Source of the DNA: an uncultured Acidaminococcus sp.
GTDB taxonomy: Bacteria > Bacillota > Negativicutes > Acidaminococcales > Acidaminococcaceae
Direction of reading: 5' to 3'
NCBI GenBank assembly: GCA_900554515.1
Contig: USHN01000002.1
Coordinates: 62,001-126,000, forward strand
Length of the DNA stretch: 64,000 nucleotides
This document shows positions 24,443 through 33,404 of this stretch, one piece after another; position 1 is the stretch's first letter; the number at the start of each line of letters is the position of its first letter. Position numbers and translations under genes: made by a program. The notes under the pieces were generated by a model that worked only from the letters and a program-made list of their open reading frames with translations, was not told the origin of the DNA and did not search any database.

Positions 24443-25816
24443 ATGGCAGAATTGGCTGCAATTATTTTAGCAGCAGGTAAGGGAACCCGGATGAAATCCA
24501 AACTCCCGAAAGTACTTCATAAATTGTCTGGTAAACCTATGCTGGAGCATGTATTGGACGCAGCGGACGAAGCCGGCGCCGATGATCAAGTGGTAATTGT
24601 AGGCTTTGGCAGTGAAAAAGTAACAGAGTTTTTGGGAACCAGGGCACGTGTGGCAGTCCAAACTGAACAGCTGGGCACTGGACATGCGGTACTCCAAGCC
24701 AGGGACCTTTTGGGAGATGAAGCAGGAACGGCCCTGATTTTATGCGGAGATACCCCCCTTCTGGAAGGGGAGGAGCTGCGCAAATTCTATGAGAAACACC
24801 TTCAAAGCGGCGCCAAGGTCAGCGTATTGACGGCCATTGCGCCTGACCCCTTCGGGTATGGGCGGATTTTGCGGGATGACTGCGGGCAGGTAACCGGGAT
24901 TGTGGAAGAAAAAGATGCCACACCGGAACAAAGAAAGATACAGGAAATCAACACCGGGATTTATTGTGCAGAAATGCCCTTGCTCTTTGACCTTTTGGCA
25001 CATCTGAAAAATAATAATGCCCAGGGAGAGTATTACCTGACGGATATTTTGGCAGAATGCCTGCGTCGTGGCGGCAAAGTATCCGGCATTCGAACCAATG
25101 ATTTTGACATGGTGATGGGGGTAAACTCCCGGCGGCAGCTGGCAGCAGCCCAGAAAATCATGAACGCACGAATTGTGGGACGCCTTATGGATGAAGGAGT
25201 CACCGTAATGGATCCGGATAGCACGTTTGTGGAAAAAAGCGTCAAGGTGGGACGGGATACAATTTTGTATCCTTTTACCTGGCTGGAAGGCAGTACGGAA
25301 ATAGGGGAAGACTGCGAAGTAGGCCCCCAGGTTCGTTTTACCAATGTGAAGGTAGGAAATGCGTCCCATATTCAGTTTGTTTATGCTCATGACTGCCAAG
25401 TAGGCAACGCAGTACAGATGGGCCCCTTTGATCACCTGCGTCCCAATACGATGATCGGGGATCATGTAAAGATGGGAAATTTTGTAGAGGTGAAAAATTC
25501 CCAGGTAGGAGAAGGAACCAAGCTGCCCCACCTGCAGTATATCGGGGACAGCGATATTGGCAGCGGTGTCAATATGGGCTGTGGAACCATTACCGTTAAC
25601 TACGACGGCAAAGTCAAACATCGCACCGTTATTGAGGACGATGCCTTTGTAGGCTGCAACAGCAACTTGGTGGCACCGGTACGGATTGGCAAAGGAAGTT
25701 ATATCGCCGCTGGTTCCACAATTACCAAAGACGTGCCGGATAACGCACTGGGCGTGGGCCGTAGCCGGCAGGTAAATATTGCAGGCTGGGCGGAAAAACA
25801 GCGGAATCAGAAATAA
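24443..25816 (+). CDS. glmU: Bifunctional GlmU: GlcN-1-P acetyltransferase and UDP-GlcNAc pyrophosphorylase
   Basis: Makes UDP-GlcNAc for peptidoglycan and other glycans. The N-terminal uridyltransferase has AAIILAAGKGTRMKSKLPKV (about residues 5-24). The C-terminal left-handed beta helix starts at about 250, and its acetyltransferase region contains NMGCGTITVNYDGKVKHRT (about 377-395). At 457 residues it is standard. It follows purR by 35 bases with GCAGGAGGCAG before the ATG, and keeps the Bacillus glmU-prs-pth order. Confidence 0.97.
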   Translation: MAELAAIILAAGKGTRMKSKLPKVLHKLSGKPMLEHVLDAADEAGADDQVVIVGFGSEKVTEFLGTRARVAVQTEQLGTGHAVLQARDLLGDEAGTALILCGDTPLLEGEELRKFYEKHLQSGAKVSVLTAIAPDPFGYGRILRDDCGQVTGIVEEKDATPEQRKIQEINTGIYCAEMPLLFDLLAHLKNNNAQGEYYLTDILAECLRRGGKVSGIRTNDFDMVMGVNSRRQLAAAQKIMNARIVGRLMDEGVTVMDPDSTFVEKSVKVGRDTILYPFTWLEGSTEIGEDCEVGPQVRFTNVKVGNASHIQFVYAHDCQVGNAVQMGPFDHLRPNTMIGDHVKMGNFVEVKNSQVGEGTKLPHLQYIGDSDIGSGVNMGCGTITVNYDGKVKHRTVIEDDAFVGCNSNLVAPVRIGKGSYIAAGSTITKDVPDNALGVGRSRQVNIAGWAEKQRNQK

Positions 25817-25821
25817 CCGCC

Positions 25822-25850
25822 TTGCCAGAGTTGGTAATGCGTTGTATACT
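25822..25850 (+). promoter_or_regulatory. prs promoter
   Basis: TTGCCA (25822-25827), a 17-base spacer and TATACT (25845-25850), in the 72-base gap between glmU and prs. Confidence 0.7.
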
Positions 25851-25888
25851 TTGAGTAGATTAAAAACTATACGTGGGGGATTGATTGT

Positions 25889-26854
25889 ATGTTGGGTGAT
25901 AAAACAGGCGAAGATATGGCCATTTTTTCCGGTAATGCCAATCCTGATCTGGCACGGGAAATCGCTGCCTACCTGGGCACACAGGTAGGGGATGCTGTCA
26001 TTAACCGTTTCAACAATGGTGAAGTACAGGTCATGATCAATGAAAGCGTGCGGGGCAAAGATGTATTTGTCATCCAACCTACTTGCGGACCAGCTGTCAA
26101 TGACAATATCATGGAGCTCCTGATTATGTGTGACGCCTTTAAACGCGCCAGTGCCCGGCATATTACTGCCGTGGTTCCTTTCTACGGATATGCCCGCCAG
26201 GATCGTAAAGCCCGGGGCCGGGAACCGATTACCGCCAAACTGATGGCGGATCTGATGGATGTTTCCGGGATTACCCGCTTGGTGACGGTAGATTTGCATG
26301 CAGCACAGATCCAGGGGTTTTTCGATATCCCCGTGGACCATATGCCCGGCGGCCCGATTTTGGCCGATTACATTAAAGAAAAAGGTTTCTCTCCGGAAGA
26401 GTTGATTGTGGTTTCTCCGGATTTGGGCGGTGTGAGCCGTGCCCGGAACATTGCAACCCGTCTGGAATGTGGTATGGCCATTATTGACAAACGTCGTCCG
26501 GAACCTGGTGTGGCTGAAGTGATGAACCTTATCGGCAATGTAGAAGGCAAAATCTGTATTATGGTGGACGATATTGTGGATACAGCCGGATCTTTGTGTG
26601 AAGGGGCTAAGGCACTGAAAAAATTTGGTGTGAAAGATATTTATGCCTGTGTTACCCATCCGATTTTGACGGACCCGGCGCTCAGCCGGATTGCCCAGTC
26701 TGAAATCAAGGAACTGGTGGTGACCAATACCATTCCCCTGCCTCCCAATAAGAAGCATCCGAAGATCACCCAGCTTTCCGTAGCGCCTATGCTGGCAGAA
26801 ACGATCCTGCGAATTTATAATCATCTGTCCATCAGCGCTTTGTTTAAACAATAA
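25889..26854 (+). CDS. prs: Ribose-phosphate pyrophosphokinase (PRPP synthase)
   Basis: Makes PRPP from ribose 5-phosphate and ATP; PRPP feeds purine, pyrimidine, NAD, His and Trp synthesis and is the PurR effector. The 321 residues include FSGNANPDLAREIAAYLG near the start, the ATP-loop YARQDRKARGREPITAK (about 97-113) and the PRPP loop MVDDIVDTAGSL (about 225-236). A classical class I enzyme with its own promoter. Confidence 0.97.
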   Translation: MLGDKTGEDMAIFSGNANPDLAREIAAYLGTQVGDAVINRFNNGEVQVMINESVRGKDVFVIQPTCGPAVNDNIMELLIMCDAFKRASARHITAVVPFYGYARQDRKARGREPITAKLMADLMDVSGITRLVTVDLHAAQIQGFFDIPVDHMPGGPILADYIKEKGFSPEELIVVSPDLGGVSRARNIATRLECGMAIIDKRRPEPGVAEVMNLIGNVEGKICIMVDDIVDTAGSLCEGAKALKKFGVKDIYACVTHPILTDPALSRIAQSEIKELVVTNTIPLPPNKKHPKITQLSVAPMLAETILRIYNHLSISALFKQ

Positions 26855-26862
26855 GCATGCGG

Positions 26863-26888
26863 AGGCCGTCTTTCAGGGCGGCCTTTTC
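26863..26888 (+). terminator. Short terminator or attenuator between prs and pth
   Basis: GGCCG pairs with CGGCC (extendable by an A-T pair), followed by TTTTC. The pth start codon is only 20 bases further on, so read-through is likely. Confidence 0.55.
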
Positions 26889-26907
26889 TCGTATAAGGAG
26901 CGATTGT

Positions 26908-27507
26908 ATGAAACTTGTGGTTGCCCTGGGCAATATCGGCAAAGAATATGCCGGGACGCGCCATAATATTGGATTTATGACGGCAGATATTCTGGCAAAG
27001 CGCTGGTCCGATACCGAGCATTGGAAGAAAGCGGACAATGCGCTGTATCTGGAAAAACGGATGCCGGAAAAATGCTATCTGCTTAAACCCACCACCTATA
27101 TGAATAACAGCGGTGTTGCCGCAGCGGATTTTGCCAGGTTCTACCATATCCCTCCGGAAGAAGTACTGGTAATCCAAGACGATATGGATCTGCCTGTGGG
27201 GACGCTGCGGATTCGCCGGAAAGGGACCAGCGGCGGGCACAATGGACTCAAATCCATTGAAAATGCACTGGGCAGCCAGAATTATCCCCGGATTAAAGTG
27301 GGCATAGGCCATCCTGCTCATGAAGAAGCAGTAGTCATTTCCCATGTACTGCATCCTTTCCGGAGAGAGGATAAAGAAAAAATCCAAGAAGCCCTGGAGC
27401 ATGCAGCAGATGCGGTACAAAAATGGATGCAAGGCGTGGATATCGGCCTTCTCATGCAGGAATTCAATAAAAAGCCATCGTCCAAACAAACGGAACCCGT
27501 TGTGTAA
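26908..27507 (+). CDS. pth: Peptidyl-tRNA hydrolase
   Basis: Recycles tRNA from prematurely released peptidyl-tRNA. MKLVVALGNIGKEYAGTRHN (residues 1-20) carries the conserved Asn and the catalytic His. LKPTTYMNNSGVA and IQDDMDLPVGTLRIR (catalytic Asp) follow, and GGHNGLKSI completes the active site. The length is 199 residues. The ATG at 26908 follows ATAAGGAGCG; the open frame extends upstream to 26857 across the terminator hairpin and was not used. Bacillus also has pth close downstream of prs. Confidence 0.96.
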   Translation: MKLVVALGNIGKEYAGTRHNIGFMTADILAKRWSDTEHWKKADNALYLEKRMPEKCYLLKPTTYMNNSGVAAADFARFYHIPPEEVLVIQDDMDLPVGTLRIRRKGTSGGHNGLKSIENALGSQNYPRIKVGIGHPAHEEAVVISHVLHPFRREDKEKIQEALEHAADAVQKWMQGVDIGLLMQEFNKKPSSKQTEPVV

Positions 27508-27522
27508 AAAAGGAGTAAAACT

Positions 27523-28401
27523 ATGCAAAAAGTGCGCAAAGCAGTCATTCCCGCTGCCGGATTTGGTACCCGGTTCCTGCCGGAGACCAAGGCTATGCCC
27601 AAGGAAATGCTACCCATTGTGGATAAACCCACCATTCAATATATCGTTGAGGAAATCCTGCAAAGTGGCATTGAGCAGATTTTGATTATTTCCGGGCATG
27701 CCAAGCGGGCGATTGAAGATCACTTCGATTCTTCCCCGGAACTGGAGACGCACCTGTATGAGACAGGAAAAATGGAACAGCTCAAGGAAATTCGGAAGAT
27801 TTCTGATGTGAGAATCCATTATGTGCGGCAAAAATACCAAAGAGGTCTGGGCGATGCGATTTTGTGTGCCAAAGATTTTATTGATGGGGAACCCTTTGGA
27901 GTCATCCTGGGAGATGATGTAGTGTATAACCGCACCGGGGAGCCGGCTTTGCGTCAGTTGATGGATCAGTATGAAAAGACAGGAGGCACCGTGATCGGCT
28001 GCCAGGAAGTAGCCCCGGAACAGGTGTCATCCTACGGGATTATTGATGGGGAAGCTACCAGCGATCCTAATTTATTCAAAGTCCGGGATATGGTAGAAAA
28101 ACCCAGCAGGGAGGAAGCACCCAGCCGGGTAGCGGCATTAGGACGCTATGTAATCACCCCCGATGTATTCAGCATCCTGGAAGAAACCAAGCCAGGCAAA
28201 AATGGAGAAATCCAGCTGACAGATGCGCTGCGGGTGATGGCCCACAACGAACGGGTTTATGCCTGCACATTTACCGGCGACCGGTATGATACCGGGGATA
28301 AGCTGGGATATTTAAAAGCTACTGTAGAATTTGCCCTGCGCCGGGAAGACCTAGGGCCTGCCTTTAAAGCGTATTTGCAAAACTTAGTAAAAACCTGGTA
28401 A
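27523..28401 (+). CDS. galU: UTP-glucose-1-phosphate uridylyltransferase
   Basis: Makes UDP-glucose for cell-surface glycans. The N-terminal nucleotide loop KAVIPAAGFGTRFLPETKAM (about residues 6-25) is followed by PKEMLPIVDKPTIQYIVEE. ILGDDVVY and MVEKPSREEAPS mark the sugar-nucleotide site. The 292 residues are typical of GalU/GtaB. It lies 15 bases after pth and is probably co-transcribed with it. A strong hairpin follows. Confidence 0.95.
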   Translation: MQKVRKAVIPAAGFGTRFLPETKAMPKEMLPIVDKPTIQYIVEEILQSGIEQILIISGHAKRAIEDHFDSSPELETHLYETGKMEQLKEIRKISDVRIHYVRQKYQRGLGDAILCAKDFIDGEPFGVILGDDVVYNRTGEPALRQLMDQYEKTGGTVIGCQEVAPEQVSSYGIIDGEATSDPNLFKVRDMVEKPSREEAPSRVAALGRYVITPDVFSILEETKPGKNGEIQLTDALRVMAHNERVYACTFTGDRYDTGDKLGYLKATVEFALRREDLGPAFKAYLQNLVKTW

Positions 28402-28406
28402 AGCGG

Positions 28407-28435
28407 TTGACAAAAAGCCCCTTTCCTTTCATACT
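28407..28435 (+). promoter_or_regulatory. Promoter of the spermidine-synthase-like gene, embedded in a hairpin
   Basis: TTGACA (28407-28412), a 17-base spacer and CATACT (28430-28435). Spacer and -10 form the left arm of the hairpin at 28417-28459. The expected start is near 28442, so the transcript would carry only the right arm. Confidence 0.65.
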
Positions 28436-28459
28436 TTTTATAAAGTATGGGGAAGGGGT
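28417..28459 (+). terminator. galU terminator or ribosome-site-sequestering hairpin
   Basis: CATACTTT pairs with AAAGTATG round a four-base loop. After a TTT bulge, GCCCCTTTCC pairs with GGGAAGGGGT. TATTTTT follows and runs straight into the next ATG (28466). The right arm includes GGGGAAGGGG, the only ribosome site for that gene. Confidence 0.75.
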
Positions 28460-28465
28460 ATTTTT

Positions 28466-30073
28466 ATGGAACGGCGAAAAGGCATCTTGGAGCGGCATTG
28501 GTATCTGTACGCAACGGAATTTTTTGCGGGGATGGCCCTGATGGCAGTGGAAATCGGGGCACAGCGGCTTATTTCCCCGTATTTTTCCTCTTCTCAGATT
28601 ATCTGGACGCTCATTATTGGTACCATTATGATTGCCATGGCACTGGGTAATGTCTATGGCGGCTGTACGGCGGACAAAGACCCCAATCCAGACCATTTGT
28701 ATCGACGGATTTTTATTGCGGCTTTGTGGCTTGCCCTGATTCCCTTTTTGGGAAAATACGTGATTATAGGAATTTCCGGATTGCTGATTTTGACGATAGA
28801 TACCTGGTTCCTCGTGTGGGCAGCCCTTGTGACGTGCCTGGTGCTGTTTGTTTTTCCGCTTTTTCTATTGGGAACGGTGACACCGTCCTTGGCCCGCTAC
28901 TGTGTAGAGAAAAAAGAGGAAACAGGGGGCATTGTGGGACGGTTGGGAGCTGCCAATACCATTGGCAGTATTTTAGGAACTTTTCTGCCTACCTTTGTTA
29001 CCATTCCCGCTGCCGGTACGAATTTGACATTCTTACTCTTTGCCGGGATATTACTGCTACTTTCCCTGGTGTATTGGTGTGCCACAGGTCATAATCGAAA
29101 GAAAATCCTGGGCGGTATTGTACTGTATCTTCTGGCCTGCCTTTTGGGGCATCGTACAAGCTTTGCTTTCTGGGAGAATCCCGAAAAAATTCTTTATGAA
29201 GGGGAATCCACGTACAATTATCTCCAGGTGCGGGAGAAACCGGATTCTGTGATTTTGTCCACCAATGTGCTCTTTGGAGTGCAGTCCATCAAAATGAAGC
29301 AGGAAGGCCTCACAGGCATGTATTATGATGTAGCTTTGGCAGCGCCAGCTATGGCAGACATTCAGCATAAAGACCATCCTTCACTGCTTATTCTAGGCAT
29401 GGGAACAGGTACCTATGCCCATCAGTGCCAGCGGTATTTTCCAAAGCTTACCATTACTGGTGTAGAGATAGATCCTAAAATTACTGCGCTGGCCCGGCAG
29501 TATTTTGCTTTGCCGGATTCTATTCCAGTGACAGCCTACGACGGGAGAGCGTATCTTGCTGCCGATAGCAGGCAATACGATCTGATCATGGTGGATGCCT
29601 ATCAGGACATTACCATTCCTTTTGCTATGTCTACCCGGGAGTTCTTTACAAGTGTGCAGAAACATTTAAAGCCTGGTGGCGTCATGGTCTTAAATATGAA
29701 TATGAAAGGAGAGCGCTCCGGCAGCATTAACCACTACCTGGCAGATACCGCAGCGAGTGTGTTCTCCACGGTGTATACGGCGGACGTGCCCCACGCTACC
29801 AACCGGGAGCTCTTTGCCGGGGATAGCTCCGCCTTGCTTTCACATTTGCGGCAGTCCCTCTTGCAGGAAAAAAATCCCGAGCTCCATAAGCAGCTGGAAC
29901 AGGTAGTGCGGCAATTAAAACCCTATCATAAAGGCACTCGCATCCTTACCGATGATCGGGCTTCCGTAGAACTTTTAGGCATGCGGACCATTGACGGGCT
30001 GATCCATAGCGAAGTGGGGCAGTATCGGGGAATTCTAAAAGAGCAGGGTATCCGAGGTATTTTAGGAGAGTAA
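28466..30073 (+). CDS. Membrane-fused spermidine-synthase-like protein
   Basis: A 535-residue protein with two halves. Residues about 15-235 form seven or so membrane segments, and about 245-500 form a spermidine-synthase-type SAM-fold domain. The latter has LLILGMGTGTYAHQCQRYFP (about 309-328), the acidic VEIDPKITALARQYF and DLIMVDAYQD. Such fusions are widespread, but few are shown to make polyamines. No speD, speB or other polyamine gene is nearby. Its only ribosome site lies in the hairpin before it. True aminopropyltransferase activity is uncertain. Confidence 0.85.
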   Translation: MERRKGILERHWYLYATEFFAGMALMAVEIGAQRLISPYFSSSQIIWTLIIGTIMIAMALGNVYGGCTADKDPNPDHLYRRIFIAALWLALIPFLGKYVIIGISGLLILTIDTWFLVWAALVTCLVLFVFPLFLLGTVTPSLARYCVEKKEETGGIVGRLGAANTIGSILGTFLPTFVTIPAAGTNLTFLLFAGILLLLSLVYWCATGHNRKKILGGIVLYLLACLLGHRTSFAFWENPEKILYEGESTYNYLQVREKPDSVILSTNVLFGVQSIKMKQEGLTGMYYDVALAAPAMADIQHKDHPSLLILGMGTGTYAHQCQRYFPKLTITGVEIDPKITALARQYFALPDSIPVTAYDGRAYLAADSRQYDLIMVDAYQDITIPFAMSTREFFTSVQKHLKPGGVMVLNMNMKGERSGSINHYLADTAASVFSTVYTADVPHATNRELFAGDSSALLSHLRQSLLQEKNPELHKQLEQVVRQLKPYHKGTRILTDDRASVELLGMRTIDGLIHSEVGQYRGILKEQGIRGILGE

Positions 30074-30251
30074 TATTTCTGCCGGGAGGCCGTTGGTATT
30101 GTAATATGGCGTACTGTTAAGCTGGACCGTATAGCGGTGGTGGGGGATTACATTATCTATCTGGACAAACTGTCTGATTTCTTTTACAATAAAAGTGAAA
30201 ATCTTGTTTTTATAGGGCGATATAGTAAAAAACGAAGAAAGGATGAGGCAG

Positions 30252-31934
30252 ATGGTCTTGGAGGAATACAAACGGTGGGCTGCTACCGATTTACTGGATT
30301 TTGATCTGAATAAAGAACTGCAGGACATTGCGGGAGATACTGCTGCCATTGAAGAGCGTTTTGCTGTGGCTCTCCAGTTTGGGACTGCGGGACTAAGGGG
30401 TATTTTAGGCGCAGGGACAAACCGGATGAATATCTGGGTCGTACGGCAGGCGACCCAGGGCGTAGCTGATTGGGTAAAGACCCAGGGCGGCACCCAGACC
30501 GTTGCCATATCCTATGACAGCCGGATCAAGGGCTGGAATTTTGCCAGAAACGCAGCGGGCGTCCTTGCTGCCAATGGGATTCATGTACGGCTGTATGAAG
30601 CGTTAATGCCGGTGCCGGCCTTATCGTTTGCGACGCGGTACTATCATTGCAATGCAGGCATTATGATTACGGCCAGCCATAATCCTGCCGCCTACAACGG
30701 GTATAAAGCCTACGGCCCTGACGGCTGCCAAATGACCGATGATGCGGCTGCGGTGGTCTATGCCTCCATCCAAAAGACGGACGTCCTGGCCGGTGCCCGT
30801 TATATATCTTTTGCTGAAGGGGTAGCAAAGGGACTCATTCAGTTTGTAGAGGAAGACTGTCTGAACGCCTTTTATGAAGCAATTGAGTCCCGCCAGGTTC
30901 GTCCAGGTCTGGCAAAAACTGCGGGGCTGAAACTGGTGTATTCCCCGCTAAACGGTACGGGCCTTGTGCCGGTAACGCATGTGCTGAAAGATATCGGAAT
31001 TACGGACGTAACCATTGTGCCGGAGCAGGAATATCCTAATGGGTATTTCACCACCTGCACCTATCCCAATCCGGGAATTTATGACGCCTTGCAAAAAGGG
31101 CTGGAACTAGCTAAAGAAAAGAAAGCGGATCTCATGCTCGCTACCGATCCGGATGCGGACCGGGTAGGGATTGCTATGCGCTGCGCCGATGGCTCCTATG
31201 AACTTGTCACCGGCAATGAGATGGGCGTATTGCTACTGGATTATATTTGTGCGGGACGTATCGCCGCGGGCACTATGCCAAAGAATCCCGTAGCAGTGAT
31301 GTCCATTGTGTCCACGCCGCTGGCGGATAAAGTCGCGCAGCACTATGGGGTGGAATTGCGCCATGTGCTTACAGGCTTTAAATGGATCGGAGATCAGATT
31401 GCCCAGCTGGAAGCAAGGGGAGAAGCCGACCGTTTCATTTTTGGCTTTGAGGAAAGCTATGGCTACCTGGCGGGCTCCTATGTCCGGGATAAGGATGCGG
31501 TGGTAACGTCCATGCTGATCTGCGAGATGGCAGCCTATTACCGGAGCATTGGTTCTTCTATAAAACAGCGCCTGGAAGAAATCTATGCCCAGTATGGACG
31601 TTACTATAATCAGGTAGATTCCTTCTCTTTCCCGGGCCTGTCCGGGATGGAGCAAATGAAAAAGATTATGGAGGGGCTCCGCAGCAATCCCCCCAAGGCC
31701 TTTGCGGGAAAACAGGTTGTAAAATGTCTGGATTATATGCGGACAGAAACGACGGGCCTGCCCAAAGCAAACGTGTTGATCTACCACCTGGAGGATGGGT
31801 CTACGATTGTGGTTCGGCCTTCCGGTACGGAGCCAAAAATCAAGACCTACTTCACCACATTGGGCAAGAGCCTGGAAATTGCAAAAGCGGAAAAAGAGAA
31901 ACTGGCAACAGCGGTAAAACCATTTCTGACGTAA
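30252..31934 (+). CDS. pgcA: Phosphoglucomutase/phosphomannomutase (alpha-D-phosphohexomutase)
   Basis: Interconverts glucose 1- and 6-phosphate; with GalU it would supply UDP-glucose. The phosphoserine loop is MITASHNPAAYNGYK (about residues 137-151), the Mg2+ loop is ATDPDADRVGIAM (about 298-310) and the C-terminal phosphate loop is VVRPSGTEPKIKTYF. The 560-residue length fits the PgcA group. I start at ATG 30252, eight bases after GAAAGGA; the in-frame ATG at 30243 touches that site. The 178 bases upstream hold no feature I could identify. Confidence 0.92.
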   Translation: MVLEEYKRWAATDLLDFDLNKELQDIAGDTAAIEERFAVALQFGTAGLRGILGAGTNRMNIWVVRQATQGVADWVKTQGGTQTVAISYDSRIKGWNFARNAAGVLAANGIHVRLYEALMPVPALSFATRYYHCNAGIMITASHNPAAYNGYKAYGPDGCQMTDDAAAVVYASIQKTDVLAGARYISFAEGVAKGLIQFVEEDCLNAFYEAIESRQVRPGLAKTAGLKLVYSPLNGTGLVPVTHVLKDIGITDVTIVPEQEYPNGYFTTCTYPNPGIYDALQKGLELAKEKKADLMLATDPDADRVGIAMRCADGSYELVTGNEMGVLLLDYICAGRIAAGTMPKNPVAVMSIVSTPLADKVAQHYGVELRHVLTGFKWIGDQIAQLEARGEADRFIFGFEESYGYLAGSYVRDKDAVVTSMLICEMAAYYRSIGSSIKQRLEEIYAQYGRYYNQVDSFSFPGLSGMEQMKKIMEGLRSNPPKAFAGKQVVKCLDYMRTETTGLPKANVLIYHLEDGSTIVVRPSGTEPKIKTYFTTLGKSLEIAKAEKEKLATAVKPFLT

Positions 31935-31960
31935 AAATGAATTTCTCCTGTGCCAGGTGT

Positions 31961-31993
31961 AAAGCGCAGCAATCTTAGGTTGCTGTGCTTTTC
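31961..31993 (+). terminator. Terminator after the phosphohexomutase gene
   Basis: AAAGCGCAGCAA pairs with TTGCTGTGCTTT (one G-U), with a seven-base loop and a T-rich tail. Confidence 0.85.
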
Positions 31994-32030
31994 CTTTTCA
32001 TTTGACGTTCACACAAAATTTTCCGGTTTG

Positions 32031-32039
32031 TGGTAAAAT
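32031..32039 (+). promoter_or_regulatory. Extended -10 promoter for the miaB-mutS-mutL operon
   Basis: TGG followed by TAAAAT (32034-32039), 37 bases before the ATG. A TTGACG at 32002 is too far away to be a normal -35. The same extended -10 precedes guaB. Confidence 0.45.
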
Positions 32040-32075
32040 AAAGTGTTAAAATTGAGCAGAGGGGAATTAGGATTA

Positions 32076-33404
32076 ATGAACCAGCACTACACCATTTTAA
32101 ATTATGGCTGTCAGATGAATGAAAGCGATTCGGAGCATTATGCAGGGCAATTATCTGACCTGGGGTATGCGTATACCGACGATTATCATAATGCCGATAT
32201 TATTTTAATTAACACTTGCTGCGTGAGAGAAAGCGCAGAAAAACATATTTTAGGCAAAATCGGTGAGATGAAGCAGCTAAAACGGGAACACCCGGACCGG
32301 GTACTCTGCGTAACTGGCTGCATGGCACAGAAAAACGGGGATGCCTTTATGAAAAAATATCCCCAGGTGGATCTTTTGATTGGGACCGCCCACGTTAATA
32401 ATTTCAGTGCTATTTTGCAGGACTATCTCAGCCGGGAAAAGCGCAAGGCGGGCATCTATACGGACCTTACCCTGGCGCCTAAGGAATTTGAGGGGCATTT
32501 TGTTCGAAAAAGCAGCTATGCAGCCTGGGTTCCCATCATGTATGGCTGCAATAATTTTTGTACCTACTGCATTGTTCCCTACGTACGGGGCAGGGAACGG
32601 AGCCGGGAGCCGGAAGCTATCTGCGAGGAAATCCGCAAAGCCGTGGCCCAGGGATATAAGGAATTTACCCTGTTGGGACAGAATGTAAATTCTTATGGAA
32701 AGGACACCATGGGCAAAAGCGCCTTTAGTGACCTTTTGAAAATGGTGGATGCGATTCCCGGAGTGGAACGGATCCGCTATATGACCAGCCACCCGCGCGA
32801 CATGAGCGAGGAATTGGTGCGCACCATTGCGGAGAGCCGGCATGTGTGCAGGCATTTTCATATTCCGGTACAAAGCGGCAGTACCCGGATTATGGAGAAA
32901 ATGAACCGGGGCTATACGCGGGAATCCTATCTGCATTTGGTTAAAACCATTCGGCAGTATGTGCCGGACGCAGTACTCACAACGGATATTATTGTGGGAT
33001 TCCCAGGGGAGACAGAAGAAGATTTTGCACAGACCATGAGCCTTTTTGACCAGGTCAGCTACGATGCGGCGTACACCTTTATGTATTCCAAACGCTCGGG
33101 AACACCGGCGGCTGTCATGGAAGCGCAGGTACCGGATGACGTAAAAAAAGATCGTCTGAACCGGCTTATGGCGCTTCAGAATAAACACAGCCTGCAACAT
33201 AACCAGCGTCTGGTAGGGAAAACCCTTCCTGTGATTGTGGAAGGACTCTCCCATAACAATAACAAAATGTGGAGCGGCCGGACCGATGGCAATAAATTGG
33301 TCCTGTGGCCTGTGGAAGACCGGATTTTAACTCCGGGTGACATCGTACCGGTGAAGATGGAGATGGCACAGACATGGCTGCTTAAAGGACGTGCTAATTT
33401 ATGA
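32076..33404 (+). CDS. miaB: tRNA-2-methylthio-N6-dimethylallyladenosine synthase
   Basis: Radical SAM methylthiotransferase that adds the 2-methylthio group to i6A37 of tRNA. The UPF0004 domain is N-terminal (YGCQMNESDSEHYAG, with later Cys in NTCCVRES and VTGCMAQK). The radical SAM motif CNNFCTYC is at about residues 158-165, and a TRAM domain ends the 442 residues. I start at ATG 32076 behind GAGGGGAA; a GTG at 32043 in frame has no ribosome site. Its substrate tRNA is made by MiaA, encoded five genes on. ATGA overlap with mutS. Confidence 0.96.
   Translation: MNQHYTILNYGCQMNESDSEHYAGQLSDLGYAYTDDYHNADIILINTCCVRESAEKHILGKIGEMKQLKREHPDRVLCVTGCMAQKNGDAFMKKYPQVDLLIGTAHVNNFSAILQDYLSREKRKAGIYTDLTLAPKEFEGHFVRKSSYAAWVPIMYGCNNFCTYCIVPYVRGRERSREPEAICEEIRKAVAQGYKEFTLLGQNVNSYGKDTMGKSAFSDLLKMVDAIPGVERIRYMTSHPRDMSEELVRTIAESRHVCRHFHIPVQSGSTRIMEKMNRGYTRESYLHLVKTIRQYVPDAVLTTDIIVGFPGETEEDFAQTMSLFDQVSYDAAYTFMYSKRSGTPAAVMEAQVPDDVKKDRLNRLMALQNKHSLQHNQRLVGKTLPVIVEGLSHNNNKMWSGRTDGNKLVLWPVEDRILTPGDIVPVKMEMAQTWLLKGRANL

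Noticed and set aside
24740..26851. A 703-codon open frame on the minus strand opposite glmU and prs
   Set aside because: Both plus-strand genes are certain. The antisense product has no recognisable domain and an odd His/Phe/Ile-rich composition, and no ribosome site precedes it. It is a by-product of codon bias.
28897..29377. Minus-strand frames opposite the spermidine-synthase-like gene
   Set aside because: Short, without start signals, and fully covered by a plus-strand gene with clear domains.
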